From Streptomyces achromogenes (lineage in GTDB: Bacteria > Actinomycetota > Actinomycetes > Streptomycetales > Streptomycetaceae): 64,000 nt of DNA. Location: assembly GCF_030816715.1 (NCBI RefSeq), contig NZ_JAUSYH010000001.1, positions 4,712,001 to 4,776,000 of the forward strand. Direction: 5' to 3'. A model generated the notes under the pieces. It was not told where the DNA came from. It saw only the letters and a program-made list of their open reading frames with translations, and ran no database searches. Shown piece by piece: positions 9,177 to 16,923 of the stretch. Position 1 is the stretch's first letter. Each line of letters opens with the position of its first letter. Made by a program: the position numbers and the translations under genes.

Positions 9177-9217
9177 TCGGGGGCTCCTCGGGCCTGCGAG
9201 GGGACTTCGATCAGAGA

Positions 9218-9231
9218 TTACTAAGCGGTAA
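9218..9231. promoter_or_regulatory. Inverted repeat upstream of the EtfD-like gene
   Basis: TTAC-N6-GTAA, 42 bp upstream of the EtfD-like start, in a locally AT-rich patch. Its geometry suits a TetR-type dimer; which regulator binds cannot be told from the sequence. Confidence 0.4.
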
Positions 9232-9348
9232 CTTATGCAGTCCGTCTGAGAGTACCCCTTATTCTGCGTCGCACTGTAGCGGGGGGCGGAGTGATCTGGG
9301 TCGCTGAGGGTTGCCTCAGAATCAAGGCTCAATCCGGCCGTGTTATTC

Positions 9349-9363
9349 GTACCAAATTGGTAC
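9349..9363. promoter_or_regulatory. Palindrome upstream of the membrane transferase gene
   Basis: GTACCAAATTGGTAC is a perfect palindrome with a single central base, ending 21 bp before the GTG at 9385. The stretch 9340-9384 is strikingly AT-rich for this genome (ATTTATGACTAATTTATAT), so promoter and operator probably overlap here and the mRNA leader is very short or absent. Confidence 0.45.
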
Positions 9364-9384
9364 ATTTATGACTAATTTATATCC

Positions 9385-10587
9385 GTGCTCTACGGGATCG
9401 CTGCCGCCACCGCCGCCCTGTTCCTCGCCGCCGTCCTCGCCGCGCTGCTGCGCGTGCCCGCCCTGCGACTCGGTCTGACCGACCGACGGCAGCGGCAGCG
9501 GCGCGTGCCCCTGGCCGGGGGCGCCGCCGTCGTCCTCGCCACCTGTGCCGTCGCGGTCGCCGGCGACCGGACGGGCGTCGCGCCGCTCGGGGACGGCGTC
9601 GAGGTGCTGCTCGCCGCGGGCGGCGCCGTCGCCGCGCTCGGACTGGTCGCGGACGTGTGCCGGCTCAAGACCCGCTTCCTGGCAATCGGCACGGCCGTCG
9701 CGGCGGCCTTCGCGGTGCCGTACGGAGAGATGTACGGGGACGCCGGGACGGTCGCCGGGGTGGTCTCCGCGGCGGTGGGCGTCGGCTGGATCACCTTCGT
9801 CGCCCTCGCCTTCCGGGCGCTCGACCACGCCGACGGCGTCGCCGGGACGGTCGGCGTGCTCACCGCCTTCGGGGTGGCCGCGTGTGTCGCCGTAGAGGTC
9901 ATGGACGGACTGGTCGTGCTGCTGAGCGTGCTCGCCGCCGCGCTGACCGGCTTCCTGATGCACAACTGGCCCCCCGCGCGTGTCGCGCTGGGGGCCTGCG
10001 GCTCGCTCTTCGCCGGCTTCCTGCTCGCCTCGGCCGCGGTCTTCGCCCGCGCGGGACACGATCCGGTCGTCGGCACCGGGGTCCTGTTCGCGCTCACCGC
10101 GGTCGGCGGGGCGGACGTCCTTCTGGTGGCCGTGTCACGGCGGCTGGCCGGACGGCCCCTGCTGCGCGGCGCGCCCGACCATCTCGCCCACCGGCTGCGG
10201 CGGCTCGGGCTCACCGCCCAGGGGGCGGCCGTCCTGCTCGGCCTCGCTGCCTTCGGCGCGGTCCTCACGGGCGTGCTGGTGCACGCCGGGGTGGTCGACG
10301 TGCAGGCGGTGTCGTGGGTCGCGGGCGGGGCACTCGTCGTCGTGCTCGGGCTGTTGCGGGTTCCGGTGTACGGGCCGCCACGCGCGCGTGGCGGCCGCCT
10401 CCGCGGCGCCCGTCGCCCCCGGCGGACGCAGGAGGCCCGCGCCTCCCGGGAGGCGCGGCGCGCGCCCGTGTACGCGCCCCGGCGTCAATCCGAGGCCCGT
10501 CCACATCACCCTGAATCCGGTGAACGACGGGCCGGGCGCCCCGTGTCGACGCAGGTCAACGGCTCCTTGCGTGTAAGGAACGGATAA
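9385..10587 (+). CDS. MraY/WecA-like polyprenyl-phosphate glycosylphosphotransferase homologue
   Basis: A 400-residue membrane protein with about ten transmembrane segments. The cytoplasmic loops keep recognisable family landmarks: RRVPLAGGAAVV (the PxxGG loop after helix 1), ALDHADGVAG (the NxxD/DG loop with catalytic acid) and DHLAHRLRRLG (in place of the HIHH loop). The usual DDxxD pair after helix 2 is weak (VADVCRLK), so activity is uncertain. The C-terminal 80 residues are very basic and non-membrane. The start GTG 9385 has no ribosome binding site and may be read from a leaderless transcript. It sits directly upstream of dnaK. Confidence 0.7.
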   Translation: MLYGIAAATAALFLAAVLAALLRVPALRLGLTDRRQRQRRVPLAGGAAVVLATCAVAVAGDRTGVAPLGDGVEVLLAAGGAVAALGLVADVCRLKTRFLAIGTAVAAAFAVPYGEMYGDAGTVAGVVSAAVGVGWITFVALAFRALDHADGVAGTVGVLTAFGVAACVAVEVMDGLVVLLSVLAAALTGFLMHNWPPARVALGACGSLFAGFLLASAAVFARAGHDPVVGTGVLFALTAVGGADVLLVAVSRRLAGRPLLRGAPDHLAHRLRRLGLTAQGAAVLLGLAAFGAVLTGVLVHAGVVDVQAVSWVAGGALVVVLGLLRVPVYGPPRARGGRLRGARRPRRTQEARASREARRAPVYAPRRQSEARPHHPESGERRAGRPVSTQVNGSLRVRNG

Positions 10588-10589
10588 GA

Positions 10590-10610
10590 GTTGAGTGCGT
10601 CCGACTCAGG
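10590..10610. promoter_or_regulatory. HspR binding site (HAIR), distal
   Basis: GTTGAGT-N7-ACTCAGG matches the HAIR consensus CTTGAGT-N7-ACTCAAG at 11 of 14 positions. It lies 73 bp upstream of dnaK and 31 bp upstream of the perfect site. Confidence 0.7.
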
Positions 10611-10614
10611 TCTG

Positions 10615-10643
10615 TTGACCACACGGTGAGCTTCGTGCACACT
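10615..10643 (+). promoter_or_regulatory. Putative dnaK promoter
   Basis: TTGACC (10615-10620) and CACACT (10638-10643) with 17-bp spacing, between the two HAIR sites; the -10 end overlaps the proximal HAIR by two bases. Bound HspR would block it. Inferred from spacing only. Confidence 0.45.
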
Positions 10644-10662
10644 TGAGTCCGTTCCACTCAAG
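10642..10662. promoter_or_regulatory. HspR binding site (HAIR), perfect
   Basis: CTTGAGT-N7-ACTCAAG, an exact consensus HAIR element, 20 bp upstream of the dnaK start codon and overlapping the probable transcription start. HspR, encoded last in this operon, represses here with DnaK as co-repressor. Confidence 0.92.
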
Positions 10663-10682
10663 TCAGCTGGAGGAAGATCACC

Positions 10683-12521
10683 ATGGCACGTGCGGTCGGC
10701 ATCGACCTGGGCACAACCAACTCCGTCGTCAGCGTTCTGGAGGGCGGCGAGCCCACCGTCATCACCAACGCCGAGGGTGCCAGGACCACGCCGTCCGTCG
10801 TCGCCTTCGCGAAGAACGGTGAAGTCCTCGTGGGCGAGGTCGCGAAGCGGCAGGCGGTCACGAACGTGGACCGGACCATCCGTTCCGTGAAGCGCCACAT
10901 GGGCACGGACTGGACCATCGAGCTGGACGGGAAGAACTTCAACCCGCAGCAGATGAGCGCCTTCATCCTGCAGAAGCTCAAGCGCGACGCGGAGGCGTAC
11001 CTGGGCGAGAAGGTGGCCGACGCGGTCATCACCGTCCCGGCGTACTTCAACGACTCCGAGCGCCAGGCGACGAAGGAAGCCGGCGAGATCGCCGGTCTCA
11101 ACGTCCTGCGCATCGTCAACGAGCCCACCGCGGCCGCCCTCGCGTACGGCCTCGACAAGGACGACCAGACGATCCTCGTCTTCGACCTCGGCGGCGGCAC
11201 CTTCGACGTGTCCCTCCTGGAGATCGGTGACGGCGTCGTCGAGGTGAAGGCCACCAACGGCGACAACCACCTCGGCGGCGACGACTGGGACCAGCGTGTC
11301 GTCGACTACCTGGTGCAGCAGTTCAAGGCCGGCCACGGCGTGGACCTCGCCAAGGACAAGATGGCGCTGCAGCGTCTGCGCGAGGCCGCCGAGAAGGCGA
11401 AGATCGAGCTGTCCTCGTCCACCGAGACCTCGATCAACCTGCCCTACATCACGGCGTCCGCCGAGGGCCCGCTGCACCTGGACGAGAAGCTCACCCGCGC
11501 CCAGTTCCAGCAGCTGACGGCCGACCTGCTGGAGCGCTGCAAGACGCCGTTCCACAACGTCATCAAGGACGCCGGCATCAACCTCTCCGAGATCGACCAC
11601 GTCGTTCTCGTCGGCGGTTCGACCCGGATGCCCGCCGTCGCCGAGCTCGTCAAGGAGCTGACCGGCGGTCAGGACGCCAACAAGGGCGTGAACCCGGACG
11701 AGGTCGTCGCCATCGGCGCCGCGCTCCAGGCCGGTGTCCTCAAGGGCGAGGTCAAGGACGTCCTGCTCCTCGACGTCACCCCGCTGTCCCTGGGCATCGA
11801 GACCAAGGGCGGCATCATGACCAAGCTGATCGAGCGCAACACCACGATCCCGACGAAGCGTTCGGAGATCTTCACCACGGCCGAGGACAACCAGCCGTCG
11901 GTGCAGATCCAGGTCTACCAGGGTGAGCGCGAGATCGCGGCTTACAACAAGAAGCTCGGAATGTTCGAGCTGACCGGTCTGCCGCCGGCGCCTCGCGGCG
12001 TCCCGCAGATCGAGGTCGCCTTCGACATCGACGCCAACGGCATCATGCACGTGACCGCGAAGGACCTCGGCACGGGCAAGGAGCAGAAGATGACCGTCAC
12101 CGGCGGCTCCTCGCTGCCGAAGGACGAGGTCGACCGCATGCGCCAGGAGGCCGAGCAGTACGCGGACGAGGACCACCGCCGCCGCGAGGCCGCAGAGGCC
12201 CGCAACCAGGGCGAGCAGCTCGTCTACCAGACGGAGAAGTTCCTCAAGGACAACGAGGACAAGGTCCCCGGCGAGGTCAAGACCGAGGTCGAGGCCGCCG
12301 TCGAGGAGCTGAAGGCCGCGCTCAAGGGCGAGGACACCGCCGAGATCCGCACGGCCACCGAGAAGGTCGCCGCGGTCTCGCAGAAGGTCGGCCAGGCGAT
12401 GTACGCCGACGCCCAGGCCGCGCCCGGCGCCGACGCCCCGCAGGGTGACGCCCCGAAGGCGGACGACGACGTCGTGGACGCCGAGATCGTGGACGACGAG
12501 CGCAAGGACGGTGCCGCGTGA
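10683..12521 (+). CDS. dnaK: Chaperone DnaK (Hsp70)
   Basis: A 612-residue Hsp70. The ATPase domain opens with AVGIDLGTTNSVVSV. The phosphate-2 loop FDLGGGTFDVSLLE and the adenosine loop VVLVGGSTRMPAV are intact. The interdomain linker VLLLDVTPLSLG is near residue 360, followed by the peptide-binding beta domain, helical lid and an acidic tail (DDDVVDAEIVDDE). It folds client proteins with DnaJ and GrpE and is also co-repressor of HspR. Ribosome binding site GGAGGAAG at 10669-10676. It is the first gene of dnaK-grpE-dnaJ-hspR and overlaps grpE by 4 bp (GTGA), implying translational coupling. Regulated by the two HAIR sites upstream. Confidence 0.98.
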   Translation: MARAVGIDLGTTNSVVSVLEGGEPTVITNAEGARTTPSVVAFAKNGEVLVGEVAKRQAVTNVDRTIRSVKRHMGTDWTIELDGKNFNPQQMSAFILQKLKRDAEAYLGEKVADAVITVPAYFNDSERQATKEAGEIAGLNVLRIVNEPTAAALAYGLDKDDQTILVFDLGGGTFDVSLLEIGDGVVEVKATNGDNHLGGDDWDQRVVDYLVQQFKAGHGVDLAKDKMALQRLREAAEKAKIELSSSTETSINLPYITASAEGPLHLDEKLTRAQFQQLTADLLERCKTPFHNVIKDAGINLSEIDHVVLVGGSTRMPAVAELVKELTGGQDANKGVNPDEVVAIGAALQAGVLKGEVKDVLLLDVTPLSLGIETKGGIMTKLIERNTTIPTKRSEIFTTAEDNQPSVQIQVYQGEREIAAYNKKLGMFELTGLPPAPRGVPQIEVAFDIDANGIMHVTAKDLGTGKEQKMTVTGGSSLPKDEVDRMRQEAEQYADEDHRRREAAEARNQGEQLVYQTEKFLKDNEDKVPGEVKTEVEAAVEELKAALKGEDTAEIRTATEKVAAVSQKVGQAMYADAQAAPGADAPQGDAPKADDDVVDAEIVDDERKDGAA

Positions 12522-13177
12522 CGGAGGAGACCCCGGGCTTCGAGGAGAAGCCCGACGTCCCCTCCGGCGCCACCCCTGAAGACGCCGAGCCGAAGGCCGC
12601 CTCCTCGTCCGCTCCGGCGGACGGGGCGGACGCCCCGGCCGGGGACGCGAACCAGACAGCCGGTCTGGTGGCCCAGCTGGACCAGGTGCGCACCGCCCTC
12701 GGCGAGCGCACCGCCGACCTCCAGCGCCTCCAGGCCGAGTACCAGAACTACCGCCGCCGGGTCGAGCGCGACCGGATCGCGGTCAAGGAGATCGCCGTCG
12801 CGAACCTCCTGACCGAGCTCCTGCCCGTGCTCGACGACATCGGCCGCGCGCGGGAGCACGGCGAGTTCGTCGGCGGCTTCAAGTCGGTGGGCGAATCGCT
12901 GGAGACCGTCGCGGCGAAGATGGGCCTGCAGCAGTTCGGCAAGGAGGGCGAGCCCTTCGACCCGACGATCCACGAAGCCCTGATGCACAGTTACGCGCCC
13001 GACGTCACCGAGACGACGTGCGTGGCGATTCTGCAGCCGGGGTATCGGATCGGCGAGCGCACCATCCGCCCCGCGCGGGTGGCCGTCGCCGAACCGCAGC
13101 CCGGCGCGCAGGCGGCGAAGGGCGACGAGGCGGAGGCGGGCGACGACAAGGAGAGCGGTGGCCCGGACGAGGGCTGA
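12518..13177 (+). CDS. grpE: Nucleotide exchange factor GrpE
   Basis: A 219-residue protein starting at GTG 12518, overlapping the dnaK stop. The first 55 residues and the last 30 are acidic or disordered. A coiled coil spans about 58-95 (VAQLDQVRTALGERTADLQRL), then RRRVERDR. The compact beta domain follows, with GREHGEFVGGF-type and FDPTIHEALMHSYAPDV motifs that contact DnaK. It releases ADP from DnaK. Third-gene spacing is 39 bp to dnaJ with GAAGGAGG upstream of the dnaJ start. Controlled by HspR through the dnaK promoter. Confidence 0.96.
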   Translation: MTEETPGFEEKPDVPSGATPEDAEPKAASSSAPADGADAPAGDANQTAGLVAQLDQVRTALGERTADLQRLQAEYQNYRRRVERDRIAVKEIAVANLLTELLPVLDDIGRAREHGEFVGGFKSVGESLETVAAKMGLQQFGKEGEPFDPTIHEALMHSYAPDVTETTCVAILQPGYRIGERTIRPARVAVAEPQPGAQAAKGDEAEAGDDKESGGPDEG

Positions 13178-13216
13178 GCTTGAGCGGATGAGCGTGCGGA
13201 AGGAGGGACGTCGAGG

Positions 13217-14392
13217 ATGAGCACCAAGGACTTCATCGAGAAGGACTTCTACAAGGTCCTCGGCGTCCCCAAGGACGCCACCGAGGCCGAGATCAAGAAG
13301 GCGTACCGGAAGCTCGCCCGCGAGTACCACCCGGACGCCAACAAGGGCAACGTCAAGGCGGAGGAGCGCTTCAAGGAGATCTCCGAGGCGAACGACGTCC
13401 TCGGCGACCCCAAGAAGCGCAAGGAGTACGACGAGGCACGCGCCCTCTTCGGCAACGGCGGCTTCCGTCCGGGCCCGGGCGCGGGCGGCTCCTTCAACTT
13501 CGACCTGGGCGACCTCTTCGGAGGCGGCGCCCAGGGCGGCGGCGCCCAGGGCGGCTTCGGCGGCGGCATCGGGGACGTGTTCGGCGGCCTGTTCAACCGC
13601 GGCGGCGCGGGCACGACCCGTACCCAGCCCCGGCGCGGCCAGGACATCGACACCGAGGTCACGCTCACCTTCACGGAGGCGATCGAGGGCGCGACCGTCC
13701 CGCTGCGGATGTCCTCGCAGTCCCCGTGCAAGGCGTGCTCGGGAACCGGCGACAAGAACGGCACACCGCGCGTGTGCCCGACCTGCGTCGGCACCGGCCA
13801 GGTGGCCCGGGGCTCGGGCGGCGGCTTCTCGCTGACCGACCCCTGCCCCGACTGCAAGGGCCGCGGCCTGATCGCCGAGCACCCCTGCCTGGACTGCAAG
13901 GGCAGCGGCCGCGCGAAGTCGTCGCGGACCATGCAGGTCCGCATCCCCGCGGGGGTGACGGACAACCAGCGCATCCGGCTGCGCGGCAAGGGCGCCCCGG
14001 GCGAGCGCGGCGGCCCGTCGGGCGACCTCTACGTCGTCGTCCACGTCGGCGCCCATCCGGTGTTCGGCCGCAAGGACGACAACCTGACGGTGACCGTGCC
14101 GGTGACGTTCACCGAGGCGGCCCTCGGCGGCGAGGTCAAGGTGCCCACGCTCGGCGGCCCGTCGCTGACCCTGAAACTCCCGCCCGGCACGCCCAACGGC
14201 CGTACCATGCGGGCGCGCGGCAAGGGCGCGGTCCGCAAGGACGGCACCCGCGGCGACCTGCTGGTCACCGTCGAGGTGAGTGTCCCGAAGGACCTGTCGG
14301 GGAAGGCTCGTGACGCACTGGAGGCGTATCGCGAGGCGACCGCGGGCGAGGATCCGCGGGCGGAGCTGTTCGAGGCCGCGAAGGGAGCTTGA
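13217..14392 (+). CDS. dnaJ: Chaperone DnaJ (type I Hsp40)
   Basis: The product has 391 residues. The J domain has the catalytic HPD at 38-40 (REYHPDANK). A Gly/Phe-rich linker (about 75-130) carries two GGGAQGG repeats. Four CxxCxGxG zinc repeats follow (CKACSGTG, CPTCVGTG, CPDCKGRG, CLDCKGSG; residues about 172-235), then the two substrate-binding beta domains. It delivers unfolded clients to DnaK and stimulates its ATPase. It differs slightly from stand-alone Streptomyces DnaJ2 copies by the long G/F linker. Its stop lies 5 nt before the hspR ATG, so the pair is tightly coupled. Confidence 0.97.
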   Translation: MSTKDFIEKDFYKVLGVPKDATEAEIKKAYRKLAREYHPDANKGNVKAEERFKEISEANDVLGDPKKRKEYDEARALFGNGGFRPGPGAGGSFNFDLGDLFGGGAQGGGAQGGFGGGIGDVFGGLFNRGGAGTTRTQPRRGQDIDTEVTLTFTEAIEGATVPLRMSSQSPCKACSGTGDKNGTPRVCPTCVGTGQVARGSGGGFSLTDPCPDCKGRGLIAEHPCLDCKGSGRAKSSRTMQVRIPAGVTDNQRIRLRGKGAPGERGGPSGDLYVVVHVGAHPVFGRKDDNLTVTVPVTFTEAALGGEVKVPTLGGPSLTLKLPPGTPNGRTMRARGKGAVRKDGTRGDLLVTVEVSVPKDLSGKARDALEAYREATAGEDPRAELFEAAKGA

Positions 14393-14397
14393 GAGTG

Positions 14398-14853
14398 ATG
14401 GACGGCCGTCGTCGTAACCCGTATGAACTGACTCAGGAGACCCCGGTCTACGTCATCTCGGTGGCGGCCCAGCTCTCCGGCCTGCACCCGCAGACACTGC
14501 GTCAGTACGACCGTCTGGGCCTGGTCTCCCCCGACCGCACCGCCGGCCGGGGCCGCCGCTACTCGGCCCGCGACATCGAACTGCTGCGCACCGTCCAGCA
14601 GTTGTCGCAGGACGAGGGCATCAACCTGGCCGGCATCAAGCGGATCATCGAGCTGGAGAACCAGGTGGCCGCGCTCCAGGCCAGGGCCGCGGAGCTGGAG
14701 GCCGCGCTGGACGGCGCGGCGGCGGCGATGCAGCAGCGGGAGGCAGCGGTGCACGCCTCCTACCGGCGGGACCTGGTGCCGTACCAGGAGGTGCAGCAGA
14801 CCAGCGCGCTGGTGGTCTGGCGGCCGAAGCGGCAGCATCCGACGCCTGACTGA
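14398..14853 (+). CDS. hspR: Heat-shock repressor HspR (MerR family)
   Basis: A 151-residue regulator with a MerR helix-turn-helix at about 18-85 (VISVAAQLSGLHPQTLRQYDRLGL, GRGRRYSARDIELL), then a coiled-coil dimer segment rich in Ala/Glu and a short basic C-terminus. HspR with DnaK represses dnaK and clpB through HAIR elements; both targets are present in this window. I chose ATG 14398, which follows AAGGGAG (14381-14387); GTG 14395 is one codon earlier. It is the last gene of the operon and is followed by a strong terminator at 14966. Confidence 0.96.
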   Translation: MDGRRRNPYELTQETPVYVISVAAQLSGLHPQTLRQYDRLGLVSPDRTAGRGRRYSARDIELLRTVQQLSQDEGINLAGIKRIIELENQVAALQARAAELEAALDGAAAAMQQREAAVHASYRRDLVPYQEVQQTSALVVWRPKRQHPTPD

Positions 14854-15327
14854 ACGCACCGCACCGCAGCACCGCCCGGGCGCGGGCAACGGGGCGCGGA
14901 ACGCGGGCGACGAGGCGCGATGCGCGGGGCGCGGGCGACAAGGCGCGATGCACGAGGCACGGATCGGGGCCCGGAGGTGTTTCCTCCGGGCCCCGGCCTC
15001 GTGCGGCGACCGCTCTCTCGGCCCGCGTCGGCTCGTTGTCTCCTCGCGTCGGCTCGTCCTCGGCACACATCGGCCCGTTGCGGGCCCGCGTCGGCCGATG
15101 GTTCCTTGAACCGCCCTTCGCCTGATTTGTCCGGTCAGACCTTTTCAGGGCCTCCGCGTCGTCTCCATGTGTCTTCACACGCTGAGCGGAGTGTGACGTT
15201 GCTCCTTCGTTAAGTGGTTCTGCTTGACGACGGCGGTCGCCGCCGCGTTGGCTTCTCAGATACCCGGGTCACCAATGCCGCACCCCGGTCCGCAACGCCC
15301 CGAACGCACATGAAGTGAGCACCCGAA
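14854..15327. other. Intergenic 474 bp: repeats, terminator, promoter region
   Basis: No gene seen. Directly after hspR is a degenerate repeat (two near-identical 21-bp units at 14903 and 14931, period 28), then the operon terminator, then a second degenerate repeat built on GCGTCGGC (15020-15110). The last 150 bp are the less GC-rich leader of the lipoprotein gene; TTGACG at 15224 is a possible -35. Confidence 0.5.
14966..14994 (+). terminator. Terminator of the dnaK operon
   Basis: Perfect 12-bp stem GGGGCCCGGAGG/CCTCCGGGCCCC with loop TGTTT, 113 nt after the hspR stop. Confidence 0.75.
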
Positions 15328-16437
15328 ATGCGTCGTATCGCCATAGCCGTCGTCGCCTCCGCGATGTCCCTCTCCCTCGCCGGGTGCGGGATGCTGGGGG
15401 CCTCGGAGAAGACCGGCGGCGCGACACCGACCCGGAGCAACGCGATCACGGTGGGCGTGCTGATGCCGGAGGAGACGAACACCCGTTACGCGGAGTTCGA
15501 CTACCCGATCATCAAGAAGAAGGTCGCGGCGCTCACGGAGAACCAGGGCCGGACCGACTACGCCAACGCCGCCTCGGACGAGAAGACCCAGGACCGGCAG
15601 ATGCAGAAGATGATCGACGACAAGGTCGACATCATCCTGCTGGACGCCGTCGACGCGAAGGCGATCGCGCCCATGGTGAAGAAGGCCAAGGAGGCGAACA
15701 TCCCGGTCATCGCCTACGACCGCCTCGCCGAGGGCCCGATCGACGCGTACGTCTCCTTCGACAACGAGCTCGTCGGCGAGGTGCAGGGGCGCAGCCTCGT
15801 GGAGGCCATCCCGAACGCCAACGTCTCCGACAAGATCGTCATGGTGAACGGTTCGCCCGCGGACCCGAACGCCGGTCAGTTCAAGGCGGGCGCGCTCAGC
15901 GAGATCAACGGACGGGTCACGATCGCGAAGTCGTACGACACCGACAAGTGGAGCCCCGAGGTCGCCCAGTCCAACATGACCAAGGCGATCGCGGCCATCG
16001 GCAAGTCCGACATCGCCGGCGTCTACTCCGCCAACGACGCCATGGCCGGCGGCATCATCAAGGCCCTGGAGGCTGCGGGCGTCAAGGACACCGACCTGCC
16101 CCCGATCACCGGCCAGGACGCCGAACTGCCCGCCGTGCAGCGCATCATCACCGGTGAGCAGTTCATGAGCGTCTACAAGCCCTACCCGGCGATGGCCGAG
16201 GCCGCCGCGGAGGCCGCCGTCGCCAAGGTCCAGGGACGTGACCTCCAGTTCGAGGCGCTCACCCGCGACACGGTCGACAGCCCAACCGACAAGGCCATTC
16301 CGGCCAAGCTGGTCACGGTGGTCGCGCTGACGAAGAAGAACATCCAGCAGACCGTCATCGCCGACGGCATCTACAAGGCCTCCGACATCTGCACCGCCAA
16401 GTACAAGTCCGCCTGCGAGGCCCTCAACCTGATCTGA
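15328..16437 (+). CDS. Sugar ABC transporter substrate-binding lipoprotein
   Basis: A 369-residue periplasmic-binding protein (Peripla_BP_4 / xylose-ribose type). The signal peptide ends in the lipobox LSLAGC, so Cys20 would be lipidated and the protein anchored outside the membrane. The two-lobed fold shows the markers VGVLMPEETNTRYAEFDYP, DDKVDIILLDAVDA, IPVIAYDRLAEG, YVSFDNELVGEVQG and VYSANDAMAGGIIKALEAAG, which match D-xylose-binding XylF-like proteins. Unusually, no permease or ATPase gene is adjacent, so it either shares a transporter encoded elsewhere or acts as a sensor. Start ATG 15328. A terminator follows at 16578. Confidence 0.9.
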   Translation: MRRIAIAVVASAMSLSLAGCGMLGASEKTGGATPTRSNAITVGVLMPEETNTRYAEFDYPIIKKKVAALTENQGRTDYANAASDEKTQDRQMQKMIDDKVDIILLDAVDAKAIAPMVKKAKEANIPVIAYDRLAEGPIDAYVSFDNELVGEVQGRSLVEAIPNANVSDKIVMVNGSPADPNAGQFKAGALSEINGRVTIAKSYDTDKWSPEVAQSNMTKAIAAIGKSDIAGVYSANDAMAGGIIKALEAAGVKDTDLPPITGQDAELPAVQRIITGEQFMSVYKPYPAMAEAAAEAAVAKVQGRDLQFEALTRDTVDSPTDKAIPAKLVTVVALTKKNIQQTVIADGIYKASDICTAKYKSACEALNLI

Positions 16438-16923
16438 GGCATCGGCCGACGCCCGTCTCCAGCCGGCCGACGTCCGTCCCCCAGCCGGTGCGACGCCCGT
16501 CCCCCAGCCGATCGAGGCGGGCCCTCGCGAACACCCCGGAGAGCAAGACCCCGAAGAGAAGACCCCGGAGCGAAGACCACCGGCCCGGCGCCTACCGCGC
16601 CGGGCCGGTGTCCGTGTTCCCCCGTCATACCCCCGTCGTCGCCCCCCTCGGGCTGCCCGGCCGGACTCCCCCGTGGCCCGGCCGGGTCGGTTGCGTCTCC
16701 CCCGTGTGCGGAGCACCCGGGGGGAAGCGGAATCAACGATGCACCGGGACGGCCGTCCTGCACCACCGTCAGCTTGTTGCAACGCGAGGGGAGGAGGCGG
16801 GGAGAAAATCGCACAGACGGGTGGTTTTTCCAGCCTCGGGCCGGAGGAGCCGTGTTGCGGACCGGGTCCGGGCCGCGCATAGTTGCGCTCCGGAAGCGGC
16901 GTACGGCGGGGGTGGGATGCGCG
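16438..16923. other. Intergenic 486 bp upstream of LuxR paralogue 1
   Basis: No gene is supported. It holds a short direct repeat just after the lipoprotein stop (CCGACGYCCGTC, 16446-16505), the terminator at 16578-16610, and then about 310 bp of leader for the LuxR gene with no clear promoter consensus. Confidence 0.45.
16578..16610 (+). terminator. Terminator of the lipoprotein gene
   Basis: Perfect 14-bp stem (CACCGGCCCGGCGC and its complement) with 5-nt loop CTACC, 140 nt past the stop. Confidence 0.7.

Noticed and set aside
6735..9224. 829-codon plus-strand frame opposite the EtfD-like gene
   Set aside because: Shadow frame; the minus-strand product has all iron-sulfur motifs.
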